From: JBJHAX01 sp050480705
GTDB lineage: Bacteria > Actinomycetota > Nitriliruptoria > Nitriliruptorales > Nitriliruptoraceae
Direction: 5' to 3'
DNA length: 14,692 nt
Assembly: GCA_050480705.1 (NCBI GenBank)
Contig: JBJHAX010000051.1
Span: 1 to 14,692, forward strand
A model generated the notes under the pieces. That model worked only from the letters and a program-made list of their open reading frames with translations, was not told the origin of the DNA and made no database searches. Made by a program: the position numbers and the translations under genes. Below, piece by piece: positions 1-8,846 of the stretch. Within the stretch, counting starts at the first letter, position 1. Each line of letters starts with the position of its first letter.

Positions 1-440
1 TCCGATTCGATGTCCTCCGACAGGCGGGCGAACCGGTCGATCGCCGCCATGACGTCGTCTTTGGTGGCGACGACCGTTTCGACCTCGATGCCGGTCACCG
101 TCCTGATGTCGTCGGCGGCGACCACGTTGGACGGGTCACTCATCGCGAGCACGAGGCGGTCGCCTTCGAACCGGATGGGGATCACCCCATGGCGGCGCAT
201 CACCTGTTCGCTGACCAGCGTCGCCGCACGCGGGTCGATGTCCGCATCGGCGAGGTCGACGAACTGCATGCCGATCTGACTGGCGAGCGCAGCGACCAAG
301 TCGCGTTCGGTCACGAACCCGAGGTTGACGAGCACACGGCCAAGCGACTGGCCCGTCTCTTCCTGCTCGTCGAGCGCCTGTTGGAGCTGCTGCTCGTCGA
401 TCAAGCCCCCATCGACAAGGATCTGTCCGAGCTGCTTCAT
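1..440 (-). CDS. pilB: Type IV pilus assembly ATPase PilB / GspE family, N-terminal part (cut by window edge)
   Basis: Translating the minus strand from the ATG at 440 gives 146 open residues that run off the left edge. They match the N-terminal domain of PilB/GspE/MshE extension ATPases, which power pilin polymerisation at the inner membrane. Residues 3-26 and 32-55 are two 24-residue repeats of the MshEN pattern (LGxx, two aliphatics, xxG, two hydrophobics, then Lxxx, Lxx, Q), separated by exactly five residues. Residues 78-130 include AMSDPSN followed by ADDIR, close to the AMxDPxN...IDDI segment of PilB. The Walker boxes lie outside the window, so ATPase activity is not seen. The start is fixed by an ATGA overlap with the GTPase stop and by GGAG at 449-452. 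It could also be a GspE-type secretion ATPase. The family call is firm; the pilus role is inferred from the absence of other secretion genes and from the GTPase neighbours. Confidence 0.88.
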   Translation of the reverse strand, partial: MKQLGQILVDGGLIDEQQLQQALDEQEETGQSLGRVLVNLGFVTERDLVAALASQIGMQFVDLADADIDPRAATLVSEQVMRRHGVIPIRFEGDRLVLAMSDPSNVVAADDIRTVTGIEVETVVATKDDVMAAIDRFARLSEDIES

Positions 441-1033
441 GGCCGGCTCTCCATGCGGGTGGCGACGGCGTTGCGCAGACGATCAGGTACGAGATTGAGC
501 AGCGCGAGCAGCACCTTCTTGGCGTCCTCGCGCTCGCGGGCATCCGCAGCGACGACCGGTACGTCGTCGGGCAGCAGCAGCCGCTGGCGGACGTCGGCGA
601 CGACCATCTCGGCATCGCGGCCCGACGCCTTGTTGACGGCGACGACGAACGGCACGTCGGTCAACTCGGCGAAGTGGCGATGCACCCGTGCGGCTTCATC
701 GATCGATGACGGCCGTGACGCATCGACCATCAGCACGAACCCGAGCATGCCTTCGGCCAGGATGTCCCACATGAAGTCGAAGCGTTCCTGCCCAGGTGTG
801 CCGAAGAGGTAGAGCACGAGCCCGTCGTCGAAGGCGATGCGGCCGAAATCCATCGCGACGGTCGTCGAGCCCTGCGCGTGCGCCGATCCCGCATCGTCGA
901 CCTCCCCGATGCCGCGTTCCGTCGACAGCACGGTGATGTCGGAGATCGCGCGCACAAACGTGGTCTTGCCCGCGTCGAACGGACCGGTGATCACGATCTT
1001 GACCGCTGTGGGCCGCGCGTTCGTCCGTGCCAT
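437..1033 (-). CDS. Small Ras-like GTPase, CvnD/MglA-like (COG2229 type)
   Basis: This 198-residue protein is a compact P-loop GTPase. G1 is GPFDAGKTT (residues 17-25), switch threonines are T57/T58, G3 is GTPGQERF (78-85) and G4 is NKAS (134-137). The stretches STERGIGEVDDAG and TTVAMDFGRI, then LFGTPGQ followed by FMWD, match from memory the CvnD ATP/GTP-binding proteins of Streptomyces conservons. They also resemble MglA, the polarity switch that works with roadblock MglB. Odd points: G3 lacks the usual Asp of DxxG (common in this family) and G4 has Ser where NKxD has Asp, so guanine specificity may be relaxed. The ATG abuts the upstream TAG (TAGATG) with GGAGG at 1042-1046. The stop overlaps the pilB start by ATGA. 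Likely role: a nucleotide-dependent switch acting on the pilus motor. The fold is certain; the partner is inferred from context. Confidence 0.9.
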   Translation of the reverse strand: MARTNARPTAVKIVITGPFDAGKTTFVRAISDITVLSTERGIGEVDDAGSAHAQGSTTVAMDFGRIAFDDGLVLYLFGTPGQERFDFMWDILAEGMLGFVLMVDASRPSSIDEAARVHRHFAELTDVPFVVAVNKASGRDAEMVVADVRQRLLLPDDVPVVAADAREREDAKKVLLALLNLVPDRLRNAVATRMESRP

Positions 1034-2344
1034 CTACAACCCCTCCACACCGCGCACGAGACGTGCCACGAGTTCCTCGTCGATGCGGTCATCGAGCTGC
1101 AACCGGCGTGAGGTGGGTGCGTCGGGTCGTGGTGAAGCGGACGGGCGTTGTGCGGGCGCGGCGGCAGTGGGCGGCGGCGTGGGCGCCGTCGGTGGCGCGC
1201 CCGGCGCCGCGCGTGCGGCCGTGTGGCGCGCACCCGCCGCGTCCGACGTCGACGCAGCGGGATCTGATGCGCCTGTGCGGTCGGCGCCAGCGTCGGTGGC
1301 GGGATCCGCCGCGAACGCCTGCAGTTCCTCGAGGACGTCGAGCGCCCGCCGCAGATCCTGGCCGATGCGCCTGCCGGCCTCGGGAGCGGCGGCCGGCGTG
1401 GTGACCCGTGCCGGGCGCGGCACGGCAACCGGCGGCGCAGGCATGTCCTCGCCTCCTTTGGCGCCACCCAGCGCAGCGCTGTCCGGGTCGCGACCGGTGG
1501 TGGTCGCGGGTCGTGCGGCTGGCCGCTCGGAGGGGCGGGTCGCTGCAGGCTCGGCGCGCGCCGAGCTCACCGCGTCGAAACGCTCCACGTCCGACAGTTT
1601 CGCAAGCGTCGCATCGAGATCGTTCGTCACGCGTGCACCGAGGGCGACCACACCCGCATCGACCAGCTCGCCGATGCGTTCACGCACCGACACCTCGCTG
1701 TGTCCGGTGAGTTCCGCGAGGTCGCGGATCGTGCGCTGACCGTCCACCCACGCGAGCACCTGCCAGGCGTCTGCGGTGATGTTCAGGTCGCGCGGTTCGG
1801 TCGGCACGGCGAGACGGAGCGGGTCGTCGATCTCTCCCAGATCGCGCCACTTCGACAGCCGGTGTTCGGCGTCATCGATCGCCCGATCGACGTCGCGCCC
1901 CGTGCCGAGCAGTTCGGCGAGCGGCCCAAGATCGTCGGTCGCTTCGAAGCTGAACGAACCCTGGGGCCAGCGCATCAACTCGACGAGCGCATCGACAGCG
2001 ATGGCCACCGCCGCATCGGCCACCGCATCCCGGTCGACATCGCCCTCCGCGACGAGCGTGGCGAGCACCTCGCCGTCCGAGGTCCGGCCGGTGGTTCGGT
2101 CCAGTACGCCTGCGAGCGCCCGCTCGTCGACCGCACCGGCACCGGCCAGCCGCCGGGTAACGGTGAGCCGCCGATCGTCGGCGGTGGCCTCGAGCAGGCG
2201 CCCGTCGCGCAGGGTCACGTGTGCGGCGACGGGGCCGCGTCGAAGCCTCAGCCGTCCTGTCTTCGACGTGAACGCGAGCAGACGCAGCACGTCTGCCAGC
2301 GTGAAATCTCCGAGGTCGCCTTCGAGCACGGCTCGTCCCCTCAC
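1034..2344 (-). CDS. DUF4388 (PATAN-like) protein with winged-helix region and Ala/Pro-rich linkers
   Basis: This 436-residue protein opens with a DUF4388 domain (about 1-135). The start GDLGDFTLADVLRLLAFTSK then GRLRLRR is the classic pattern for this domain, which is often found in signalling proteins of gliding or piliated bacteria. Residues 185-240 (ITADAWQVLAWVDGQRTI, then LAELTGHSEVSVRERIGELV) look like a winged helix. Residues 260-325 and 348-412 are low-complexity Ala/Pro/Thr/Arg linkers flanking a helix at 325-347 (RRALDVLEELQAF). The C-terminus (413-434) is a charged amphipathic helix with DDRIDEELVARLVRG. No enzyme motif or membrane segment is visible. The GTG start overlaps the roadblock stop by GTGA and the stop abuts the GTPase ATG. 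I infer a cytoplasmic adaptor between the GTPase/roadblock pair and other partners. Whether the winged helix binds DNA or protein is unknown. Confidence 0.85.
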   Translation of the reverse strand: MRGRAVLEGDLGDFTLADVLRLLAFTSKTGRLRLRRGPVAAHVTLRDGRLLEATADDRRLTVTRRLAGAGAVDERALAGVLDRTTGRTSDGEVLATLVAEGDVDRDAVADAAVAIAVDALVELMRWPQGSFSFEATDDLGPLAELLGTGRDVDRAIDDAEHRLSKWRDLGEIDDPLRLAVPTEPRDLNITADAWQVLAWVDGQRTIRDLAELTGHSEVSVRERIGELVDAGVVALGARVTNDLDATLAKLSDVERFDAVSSARAEPAATRPSERPAARPATTTGRDPDSAALGGAKGGEDMPAPPVAVPRPARVTTPAAAPEAGRRIGQDLRRALDVLEELQAFAADPATDAGADRTGASDPAASTSDAAGARHTAARAAPGAPPTAPTPPPTAAAPAQRPSASPRPDAPTSRRLQLDDRIDEELVARLVRGVEGL

Positions 2345-2862
2345 CCGCCGACGTCGCGTCGGGAACCCTCGATGACCCCCAGCTCGGGACGTGACCGGCT
2401 GCCTGCCCCGCCGCTGGGAGCGTGGTGGCCGGGACGAGCCGCATCGTGTTCGACCGGCGCGTCGGTCGATTCGCGGGGCTCGGCCAGCACCTCACCGACC
2501 GCCTCGGCTGCACGCCGCATCTCGTAGCGCAGCATGCCGATCTTGGCTTCCTTGGCGGCGATCACCACCAGGACGGCGCGGTCGGCCGCCGACATCAGCA
2601 GGATGCTGCCGTGCTCGCCTTCGAGTGTTGCCTGCTGGAGGCGACCCCGCCCGAGGCCCACCGACGCCTGTTCGCCGAGCGCGAGCAACGCGGCCGACAT
2701 CGCCGCCAGGCGGTCCTCTCCGAGCGAGTCGGGCAGTGCTGTGGCCATCGGCAACCCGTCGTAGGACACCACCGCGACGGCAGCCGCATCCGGGATAGCG
2801 CGCAGCAGCGACGTCAGGGCGGCGGCCAGCCGCCCGGCGCGGGTCGAACCCGAGGTGCTCAT
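2341..2862 (-). CDS. Roadblock/LC7-domain protein (MglB/CvnB-like)
   Basis: This 173-residue protein has a Roadblock/LC7 domain at about 8-127: an N-terminal helix, the VVSYDGLPMAT strand-turn, a helix with RLAAMSAALLALGE, the HGSILLMSA and AVLVVIAA strands, and a final helix KIGMLRYEMRRAAEAVGEVL. Roadblock dimers of this type bind and regulate small GTPases; MglB acts on MglA, and CvnB sits beside CvnD in Streptomyces. A CvnD-like GTPase two genes downstream fits that pairing. Residues 128-173 form a polar Gly/Pro/Arg tail, longer than a bare roadblock domain and probably disordered. I chose the ATG at 2862 because GGAG lies six bases upstream (2869-2872). The frame stays open upstream to a GTG at 2904, but that codon has no ribosome-binding site. 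The stop overlaps the next GTG. No catalytic residues are expected. Confidence 0.9.
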   Translation of the reverse strand: MSTSGSTRAGRLAAALTSLLRAIPDAAAVAVVSYDGLPMATALPDSLGEDRLAAMSAALLALGEQASVGLGRGRLQQATLEGEHGSILLMSAADRAVLVVIAAKEAKIGMLRYEMRRAAEAVGEVLAEPRESTDAPVEHDAARPGHHAPSGGAGSRSRPELGVIEGSRRDVGG

Positions 2863-2868
2863 CAGCCA

Positions 2869-2872
2869 CTCC
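2869..2872 (-). promoter_or_regulatory. Ribosome-binding site of the roadblock gene
   Basis: GGAG on the minus strand, six bases before the ATG at 2862. It decides between this start and the upstream in-frame GTG at 2904, which lacks any Shine-Dalgarno match. Confidence 0.6.
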
Positions 2873-2891
2873 GCCCATGGCGTTCGCACCG

Positions 2892-2937
2892 GCAACGCCA
2901 GCACATCATCTGCAACACCAGAATCATCGGCAACACT
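2892..2937 (-). repeat. Three imperfect direct repeats upstream of the roadblock gene
   Basis: On the minus strand, AGTGTTGCCGATGAT (2937-2923) and GGTGTTGCAGATGAT (2919-2905) differ at two of 15 positions. A shorter third copy, GGCGTTGC, lies at 2899-2892. Spacing is 18 then 20 nt. They sit in the only gap over 100 nt, in a stretch less GC-rich than the rest, before the GTPase-pilB gene set. They could be operator half-sites or the remnant of a duplicated short sequence. No known regulator motif is recognised. Confidence 0.4.
2905..2933 (-). promoter_or_regulatory. Possible sigma-70 type promoter for the roadblock-DUF4388-GTPase-pilB unit
   Basis: Minus-strand TTGCCG (2933-2928) is followed after 17 nt by GATGAT (2910-2905). 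Each matches four of six bases of the consensus -35 and -10 boxes. It would give a leader of roughly 35 nt to the ATG at 2862. Both boxes fall inside the direct repeats, so the match may be incidental. The location and the locally lower GC support it; the sequence match alone is weak. Confidence 0.25.
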
Positions 2938-2940
2938 AGC

Positions 2941-2959
2941 CCACGGATGTAGGCCGTGG
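2941..2959 (-). terminator. Possible hairpin terminator after aroE
   Basis: CCACGG and CCGTGG form a six-pair stem around a seven-base loop, 10 nt after the aroE stop in the direction of transcription. There is no U-tract, so it is not a canonical intrinsic terminator. GC-rich actinobacteria do use hairpins without U-tracts. It could separate the housekeeping genes from the pilus-linked unit or act only as an mRNA-stability element. Confidence 0.3.
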
Positions 2960-2969
2960 ATTGACGAGG

Positions 2970-3842
2970 CTACGTGGCCTGGCTGTGTTCAGCGAGCGCC
3001 CGCACCGCGGCAGCCGACATCACTTCGCGTGGCGCGTCGTGTGCGGTCCAGCGCCGAAACGACCGTGCCGCCTGGCCGATCAGCATTCCGAGACCGTCGA
3101 ACGCCTCCGCGCCCGCGTGGCGTGCCGCCGCCAGAAACGGTGTCGTCGGCGGGTCGTAGACGAGGTCGTAGGCGATCTGTCCCGGTTCGAGCGCCATGAA
3201 CGGGGCCGGCAGATCCTCGCCCGCCATGCCAAGCGGTGTGGCGTTGACGATCAGACGGCTGGACCCGACCGCGCCGTTCGCGTCGTCGAGCGTGTATGCG
3301 CCGCCTGACGGCGCGCCGGCGCGCTCGGCCAGCAGGGCAAGCTCGGCTGCCGCCGCTGGGTCACGTCCGACCACGCAGACGTCGAGCCCGAGGCGTCCTG
3401 CAGCAACCACGGTCGCTCGCGCCGCTCCTCCGGTGCCCAGAACCGTCGCGCGGTCACCGGCCTGCAGGCTGATCTGTTCGCTCCACGCGTCGACGAGCCC
3501 CAACGCGTCGGTGTTGTCTCCCGCGATGACGCCGCCAGCGAACGACAGCGTGTTGACGGCACCGATGAGCTCCGCTTCATCGGTGCGTGTATCACACAAC
3601 GCATGAACGGCTTGCTTGTGGGGAACGGTGACGTTGGCGCCGTGCGCGTCCACGGCGACCCGTGCCCCGACGCCGCGGGCGAGCGCGTCGGCGGTGCACG
3701 GAAGGGCGAGATACACCAGGTCGTGGCCGTCGGCGCGAAACGCCGCGTTGTGCATCGCAGGTGACAGCGAGTAGCGGGCCGGCCAGCCGAGCAGTGCCAC
3801 GACCCTGGTCGTGGCGACCGGCCACGGTGCCGCGTCGCTCAC
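2970..3842 (-). CDS. aroE: Shikimate dehydrogenase (NADP+)
   Basis: AroE reduces 3-dehydroshikimate to shikimate with NADPH in chorismate and aromatic amino-acid synthesis. Counting from the chosen start gives 290 residues, a normal length. The substrate-binding N-terminus shows GWPARYSLSPAMHN (S25/S27), the catalytic Lys is K76 in NVTVPHK, N97 is in GAVNTL and the catalytic Asp is D112 in DNTDA. Ser27-to-Lys76 spacing equals that in the E. coli enzyme as I recall it. The cofactor loop is GTGGAAR (136-142), and GLGMLIGQAARSF closes the C-terminal helix. The GTG at 3842 overlaps the mltG stop as GTGA and has GGCGGG at a sensible distance. A GTG two codons upstream (3848) is also open, but there the GGCGG would touch the start codon. 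The 10 nt after the stop lead to a small hairpin. Confidence 0.95.
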   Translation of the reverse strand: MSDAAPWPVATTRVVALLGWPARYSLSPAMHNAAFRADGHDLVYLALPCTADALARGVGARVAVDAHGANVTVPHKQAVHALCDTRTDEAELIGAVNTLSFAGGVIAGDNTDALGLVDAWSEQISLQAGDRATVLGTGGAARATVVAAGRLGLDVCVVGRDPAAAAELALLAERAGAPSGGAYTLDDANGAVGSSRLIVNATPLGMAGEDLPAPFMALEPGQIAYDLVYDPPTTPFLAAARHAGAEAFDGLGMLIGQAARSFRRWTAHDAPREVMSAAAVRALAEHSQAT

Positions 3843-4936
3843 TGGCACCCGCCGGCATTGCGGAACGCGTTGACGTTCACGTTGTGCTCGTCGAGGGTGT
3901 CGGAGAACACGTGCGAGCCGTCACACGCCGCGTCGAGGACGTAGTAGCGATAGGTGACGTCCGCCGGGTCGTAGGCGGCGCGAAGCGATGCAGCGCCAAA
4001 GCCCGAGATCGGCCCCGGCGGCAGCCCGTCGATGACGTAGGTGTTGTACGGATGGTCGATCTCGGTGTCCTCGAACAGCACCCGGTCGGTGTGCTCGCCG
4101 CGTGCATACAGCACGGTCGCATCGATCTGCAGGCGCATGCTGCCTTCGAGCCGGTTCTCGATCACCGCCGCGACCAGTGAACGTTCCCCGTCGACCCTTG
4201 TCTCGCGTTCGATCAGGCTTGCGATCGTCATCATCTCGTAGCGGGTCCGGTCGAACTCCTCCACGCGTTCGACCGCGTCGATCGGAATCGAGCCCATGAC
4301 CCGGTCGAGTTGGTCGACCATGCGCTGCAGGATCCGCAACGGCGATGCGTCGGCGAGGACCTCGTAGGTCTCGGGGAACAGCATCCCTTCGAACGGCTCC
4401 TCGACGACCTCGGGCATCTCCGCCGGTTCGGGAAGCCAGGTCGGCAGCGTGAGCAAACCCTCACCGTTGCGCCCTGCTTCGAGCCGAGCATCGAGCACCG
4501 CGCGGAAATCGGCTGCCTCGTACGCAGGAAACTGAGCTGCGAGCCGCTCGAGCGTCACCTCGACCGGCAGGCCCTCCTGGACGGTGAACCAGATCGTCTC
4601 GGCGGGCGGCGGCCCCTCCGACAGGATCGCGATGACCTCGTCGTTGCTCATCCCGGTGGCGAGCTCGTACACACCCGGGCGCATCTGGCCGGCAAGACCA
4701 GCATCGTCGGCCGCCAGCCGGAAGCGCACCGCGCTGGAGATCACGCCGGCTTCTGCGAGGTCCTCACCGACCGCGCGCACCGTCTGGCCGGCCTCGACCT
4801 CGTAGGTGACCGGAATCCCGGGCTCGATGTCCGAGCCGAACAGGTTGGTGTCGGCCCAGTACAGCACCCCGAGCCCGGCGCCGACGAGCGCCACCACCGA
4901 CAACAGAAACCATCGCGACCCACGACTCAGCGCCAC
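3839..4936 (-). CDS. mltG: Endolytic murein transglycosylase MltG (YceG-like)
   Basis: MltG cleaves nascent glycan strands and is thought to set their length, acting on the outer face of the membrane. The 365 residues start with a short basic tail and a single membrane segment (about 9-28, FLLSVVALVGAGLGVLYW), so it is anchored with the enzyme outside. Residues 40-110 form the LysM-like domain. The YceG catalytic core follows, with FEGMLFPETYEV, the active-site Glu E243 in SLIERETRVDGER, ENRL, MRLQIDATVLY, YNTYVIDGLPPGPI and HVFSDTLDEHN. After GPI the usual PG is FG here, a minor change. The GTG start has AGGAG at 4943-4947, six bases away. The gene lies 71 nt after ruvX and overlaps aroE, the usual actinobacterial order. 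Confidence 0.95.
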   Translation of the reverse strand: MALSRGSRWFLLSVVALVGAGLGVLYWADTNLFGSDIEPGIPVTYEVEAGQTVRAVGEDLAEAGVISSAVRFRLAADDAGLAGQMRPGVYELATGMSNDEVIAILSEGPPPAETIWFTVQEGLPVEVTLERLAAQFPAYEAADFRAVLDARLEAGRNGEGLLTLPTWLPEPAEMPEVVEEPFEGMLFPETYEVLADASPLRILQRMVDQLDRVMGSIPIDAVERVEEFDRTRYEMMTIASLIERETRVDGERSLVAAVIENRLEGSMRLQIDATVLYARGEHTDRVLFEDTEIDHPYNTYVIDGLPPGPISGFGAASLRAAYDPADVTYRYYVLDAACDGSHVFSDTLDEHNVNVNAFRNAGGCQ

Positions 4937-4942
4937 GTCACT

Positions 4943-4947
4943 CTCCT
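4943..4947 (-). promoter_or_regulatory. Ribosome-binding site of mltG
   Basis: AGGAG on the minus strand with a six-base spacer supports the GTG start at 4936, which places the membrane anchor at the N-terminus. Confidence 0.6.
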
Positions 4948-5007
4948 AGAATGTCCACGTCCGCCCGGCAACGTAACCGGAAGGCAGGCGACGGTCGGCC
5001 GAGCGCA

Positions 5008-5468
5008 TCACGCCGACGGGTCACGATGGCGTCGCTGTGCCTCGAGCGCTCCCTGCAGGATCACACCGGCAGCGACACGGTCGACGGTCGCGCGCCGCTC
5101 CTCACGTCGCATGTCGTCGTCGCGCAACGCCCGTTCGGCCTCCACCGTCGAGAACCGCTCGTCCCACAGCACGACCGGCAACCCGGTGCGTTCAGCGAGC
5201 TGATCCGCGATCCGGCGGGCGCGTGCCGCAGCCGCACCCTCACGGCCGTCCAGCCGCCGAGGGTGCCCGACGACGGCCCCCACCGCCATGTGTCGTTCGA
5301 CCACCTTCACGAGGGCGTCGACCAGCGGCGCATCCTCACCGCGGGGAACCTCGAGCGTCTCGACGGGCGAGGCGATGATCTGGCCCGGATCGGACACCGC
5401 GATGCCGACACGGATCTCACCGAGGTCGATCGCGAGCAAGCGCCCGGTCGCGGGAAGCTCGGTCCCGC

Positions 5469-5472
<4 letters not shown>
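5008..5472 (-). CDS. ruvX: Putative pre-16S rRNA nuclease / Holliday junction resolvase-like YqgF
   Basis: This 154-residue protein has the RNase H-like YqgF fold. The first acidic residue is D16 in AIDLGEIRVGIA, the VGHPRRLDGREG loop is at 68-79, the second acidic site is WDERFST (D104/E105), and the last is D131 in VDRVAAGVILQ. Family members trim the 5' end of 16S rRNA precursors; a Holliday-junction role has also been proposed. The VGLP seen in many homologues is VGHP here, while all acidic positions are kept. The ATG overlaps the alaS stop as ATGA and no strong ribosome-binding site is seen, which fits translational coupling to alaS. Length and neighbours (alaS before, mltG after) are typical. 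Confidence 0.93.
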
Positions 5473-8111
<2,639 letters not shown>

Positions 8112-8117
8112 GTGTGA

Positions 8118-8122
8118 TCCTC
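8118..8122 (-). promoter_or_regulatory. Ribosome-binding site of alaS
   Basis: GAGGA on the minus strand, six bases before the GTG at 8111. The rest of the 64-nt gap (8112-8175) shows no T-box-like or other leader structure that I can recognise. Confidence 0.55.
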
Positions 8123-8175
8123 GTCAGGGTTGGCCAGCACGCGCGAGGTGCGGCCGGTGTGCGGCACGCCGACGT

Positions 8176-8439
8176 TCAGCGGTCCGAGTCGTCGAGGGGC
8201 GCGACACCGAACTGTTCGCGCAGGCGCGCCTCTTCCCGTGCGGCCTCGACGCGTGCACGCGCACGGACCTCCTCGAACCGGTTGGCGAACGATCCGGCGG
8301 CCTTGCCGGCCTGGCCGGCAAGCGAACTGGGCGTGACCGCACGGCGTGCATCCTCCAATCGGCGCACGATCCACGCTCCCAGTGCGACACCCGCACCGAG
8401 CCCGACGGTCAACGAGAAGAGTCGCTTCAGCACGGCCAC
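8176..8439 (-). CDS. Small membrane protein, DUF6167-like
   Basis: This 87-residue protein has one predicted membrane segment (about 7-25, LFSLTVGLGAGVALGAWIV) and a charged helical tail rich in Arg, Glu and Ala (48-78, probably coiled coil), ending in an acidic patch. Proteins of this size and shape occur just upstream of alaS in many actinobacteria, where I know them as DUF6167; the function is not known. The GTG at 8439 has no clear Shine-Dalgarno sequence. The gene starts 53 nt after the DUF948 stop, and the two are likely co-transcribed. The tail probably faces the cytoplasm. The gene call rests on conserved position, size and the hydrophobic segment; the family name is from memory. Confidence 0.75.
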   Translation of the reverse strand: MAVLKRLFSLTVGLGAGVALGAWIVRRLEDARRAVTPSSLAGQAGKAAGSFANRFEEVRARARVEAAREEARLREQFGVAPLDDSDR

Positions 8440-8492
8440 GACCGATCGTCAGGAAGCGGTCCGACCGGGTGCGCCGAGGATGCCACCGTGCC

Positions 8493-8846
8493 TCAGTCCT
8501 CCTTCGACCCGCGCGACGCGCGCAGCGTGCCGGTCAGGAACGCCGCGGCTTTGATCAACGGGTTGGACACCGTCTGGTGCACCACGCCGACGAGCTTGTC
8601 GGTGGTCGCGGTGATCGACTGCACCCCCGCCATGATCGTGTCGACACGAGCGAGTTCGGTGTTGACCCCGGCGACGGTCTCGTTGACGCCGCGCAGGATC
8701 GGCACGGCCTCTTCGGTGACGGTGCGGATCGTGCGCACGCTCTCGTCGAGGACTCGCATCATGCGTGTGACGAGGACGCACAGCGCGACCACGAGCACCC
8801 CCCAGAAGATCGCGGCCGAAACGACCGCCCAGTCCCTGACGGTCAC
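8493..8846 (-). CDS. DUF948 single-pass membrane protein
   Basis: This 117-residue protein has an N-terminal membrane helix (about 8-27, VVSAAIFWGVLVVALCVLV) followed by a long amphipathic region with VTEEAVPILRGVNETVAGVNTEL-like heptads (written here only as a pattern). That layout is typical of DUF948, related to the general-stress protein YtxG. The C-terminus (NPLIKAAAFLTGTLRASRG) resembles the conserved NPxxKxxAF end of actinobacterial members. The GTG overlaps the rarA stop as GTGA and has GAAGGA about seven bases upstream, so it is probably translated with rarA. The biochemical role is unknown; an envelope-associated scaffold is possible. Confidence 0.85.
   Translation of the reverse strand: MTVRDWAVVSAAIFWGVLVVALCVLVTRMMRVLDESVRTIRTVTEEAVPILRGVNETVAGVNTELARVDTIMAGVQSITATTDKLVGVVHQTVSNPLIKAAAFLTGTLRASRGSKED

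Noticed and set aside
837..1739. 300-codon plus-strand frame rich in Ser, Ala and Arg
   Set aside because: It is a shadow of the Ala/Pro-rich linker of the DUF4388 protein, whose bias keeps the other frames open.
2863..2904. Roadblock start at the GTG at 2904, adding 14 residues
   Set aside because: There is no ribosome-binding site there, whereas the ATG at 2862 has GGAG at a good distance and the roadblock domain begins after it.
8112..8175. T-box or other riboswitch leader before alaS
   Set aside because: At 64 nt it is too short for a T-box, and no T-box sequence or antiterminator pattern was found.
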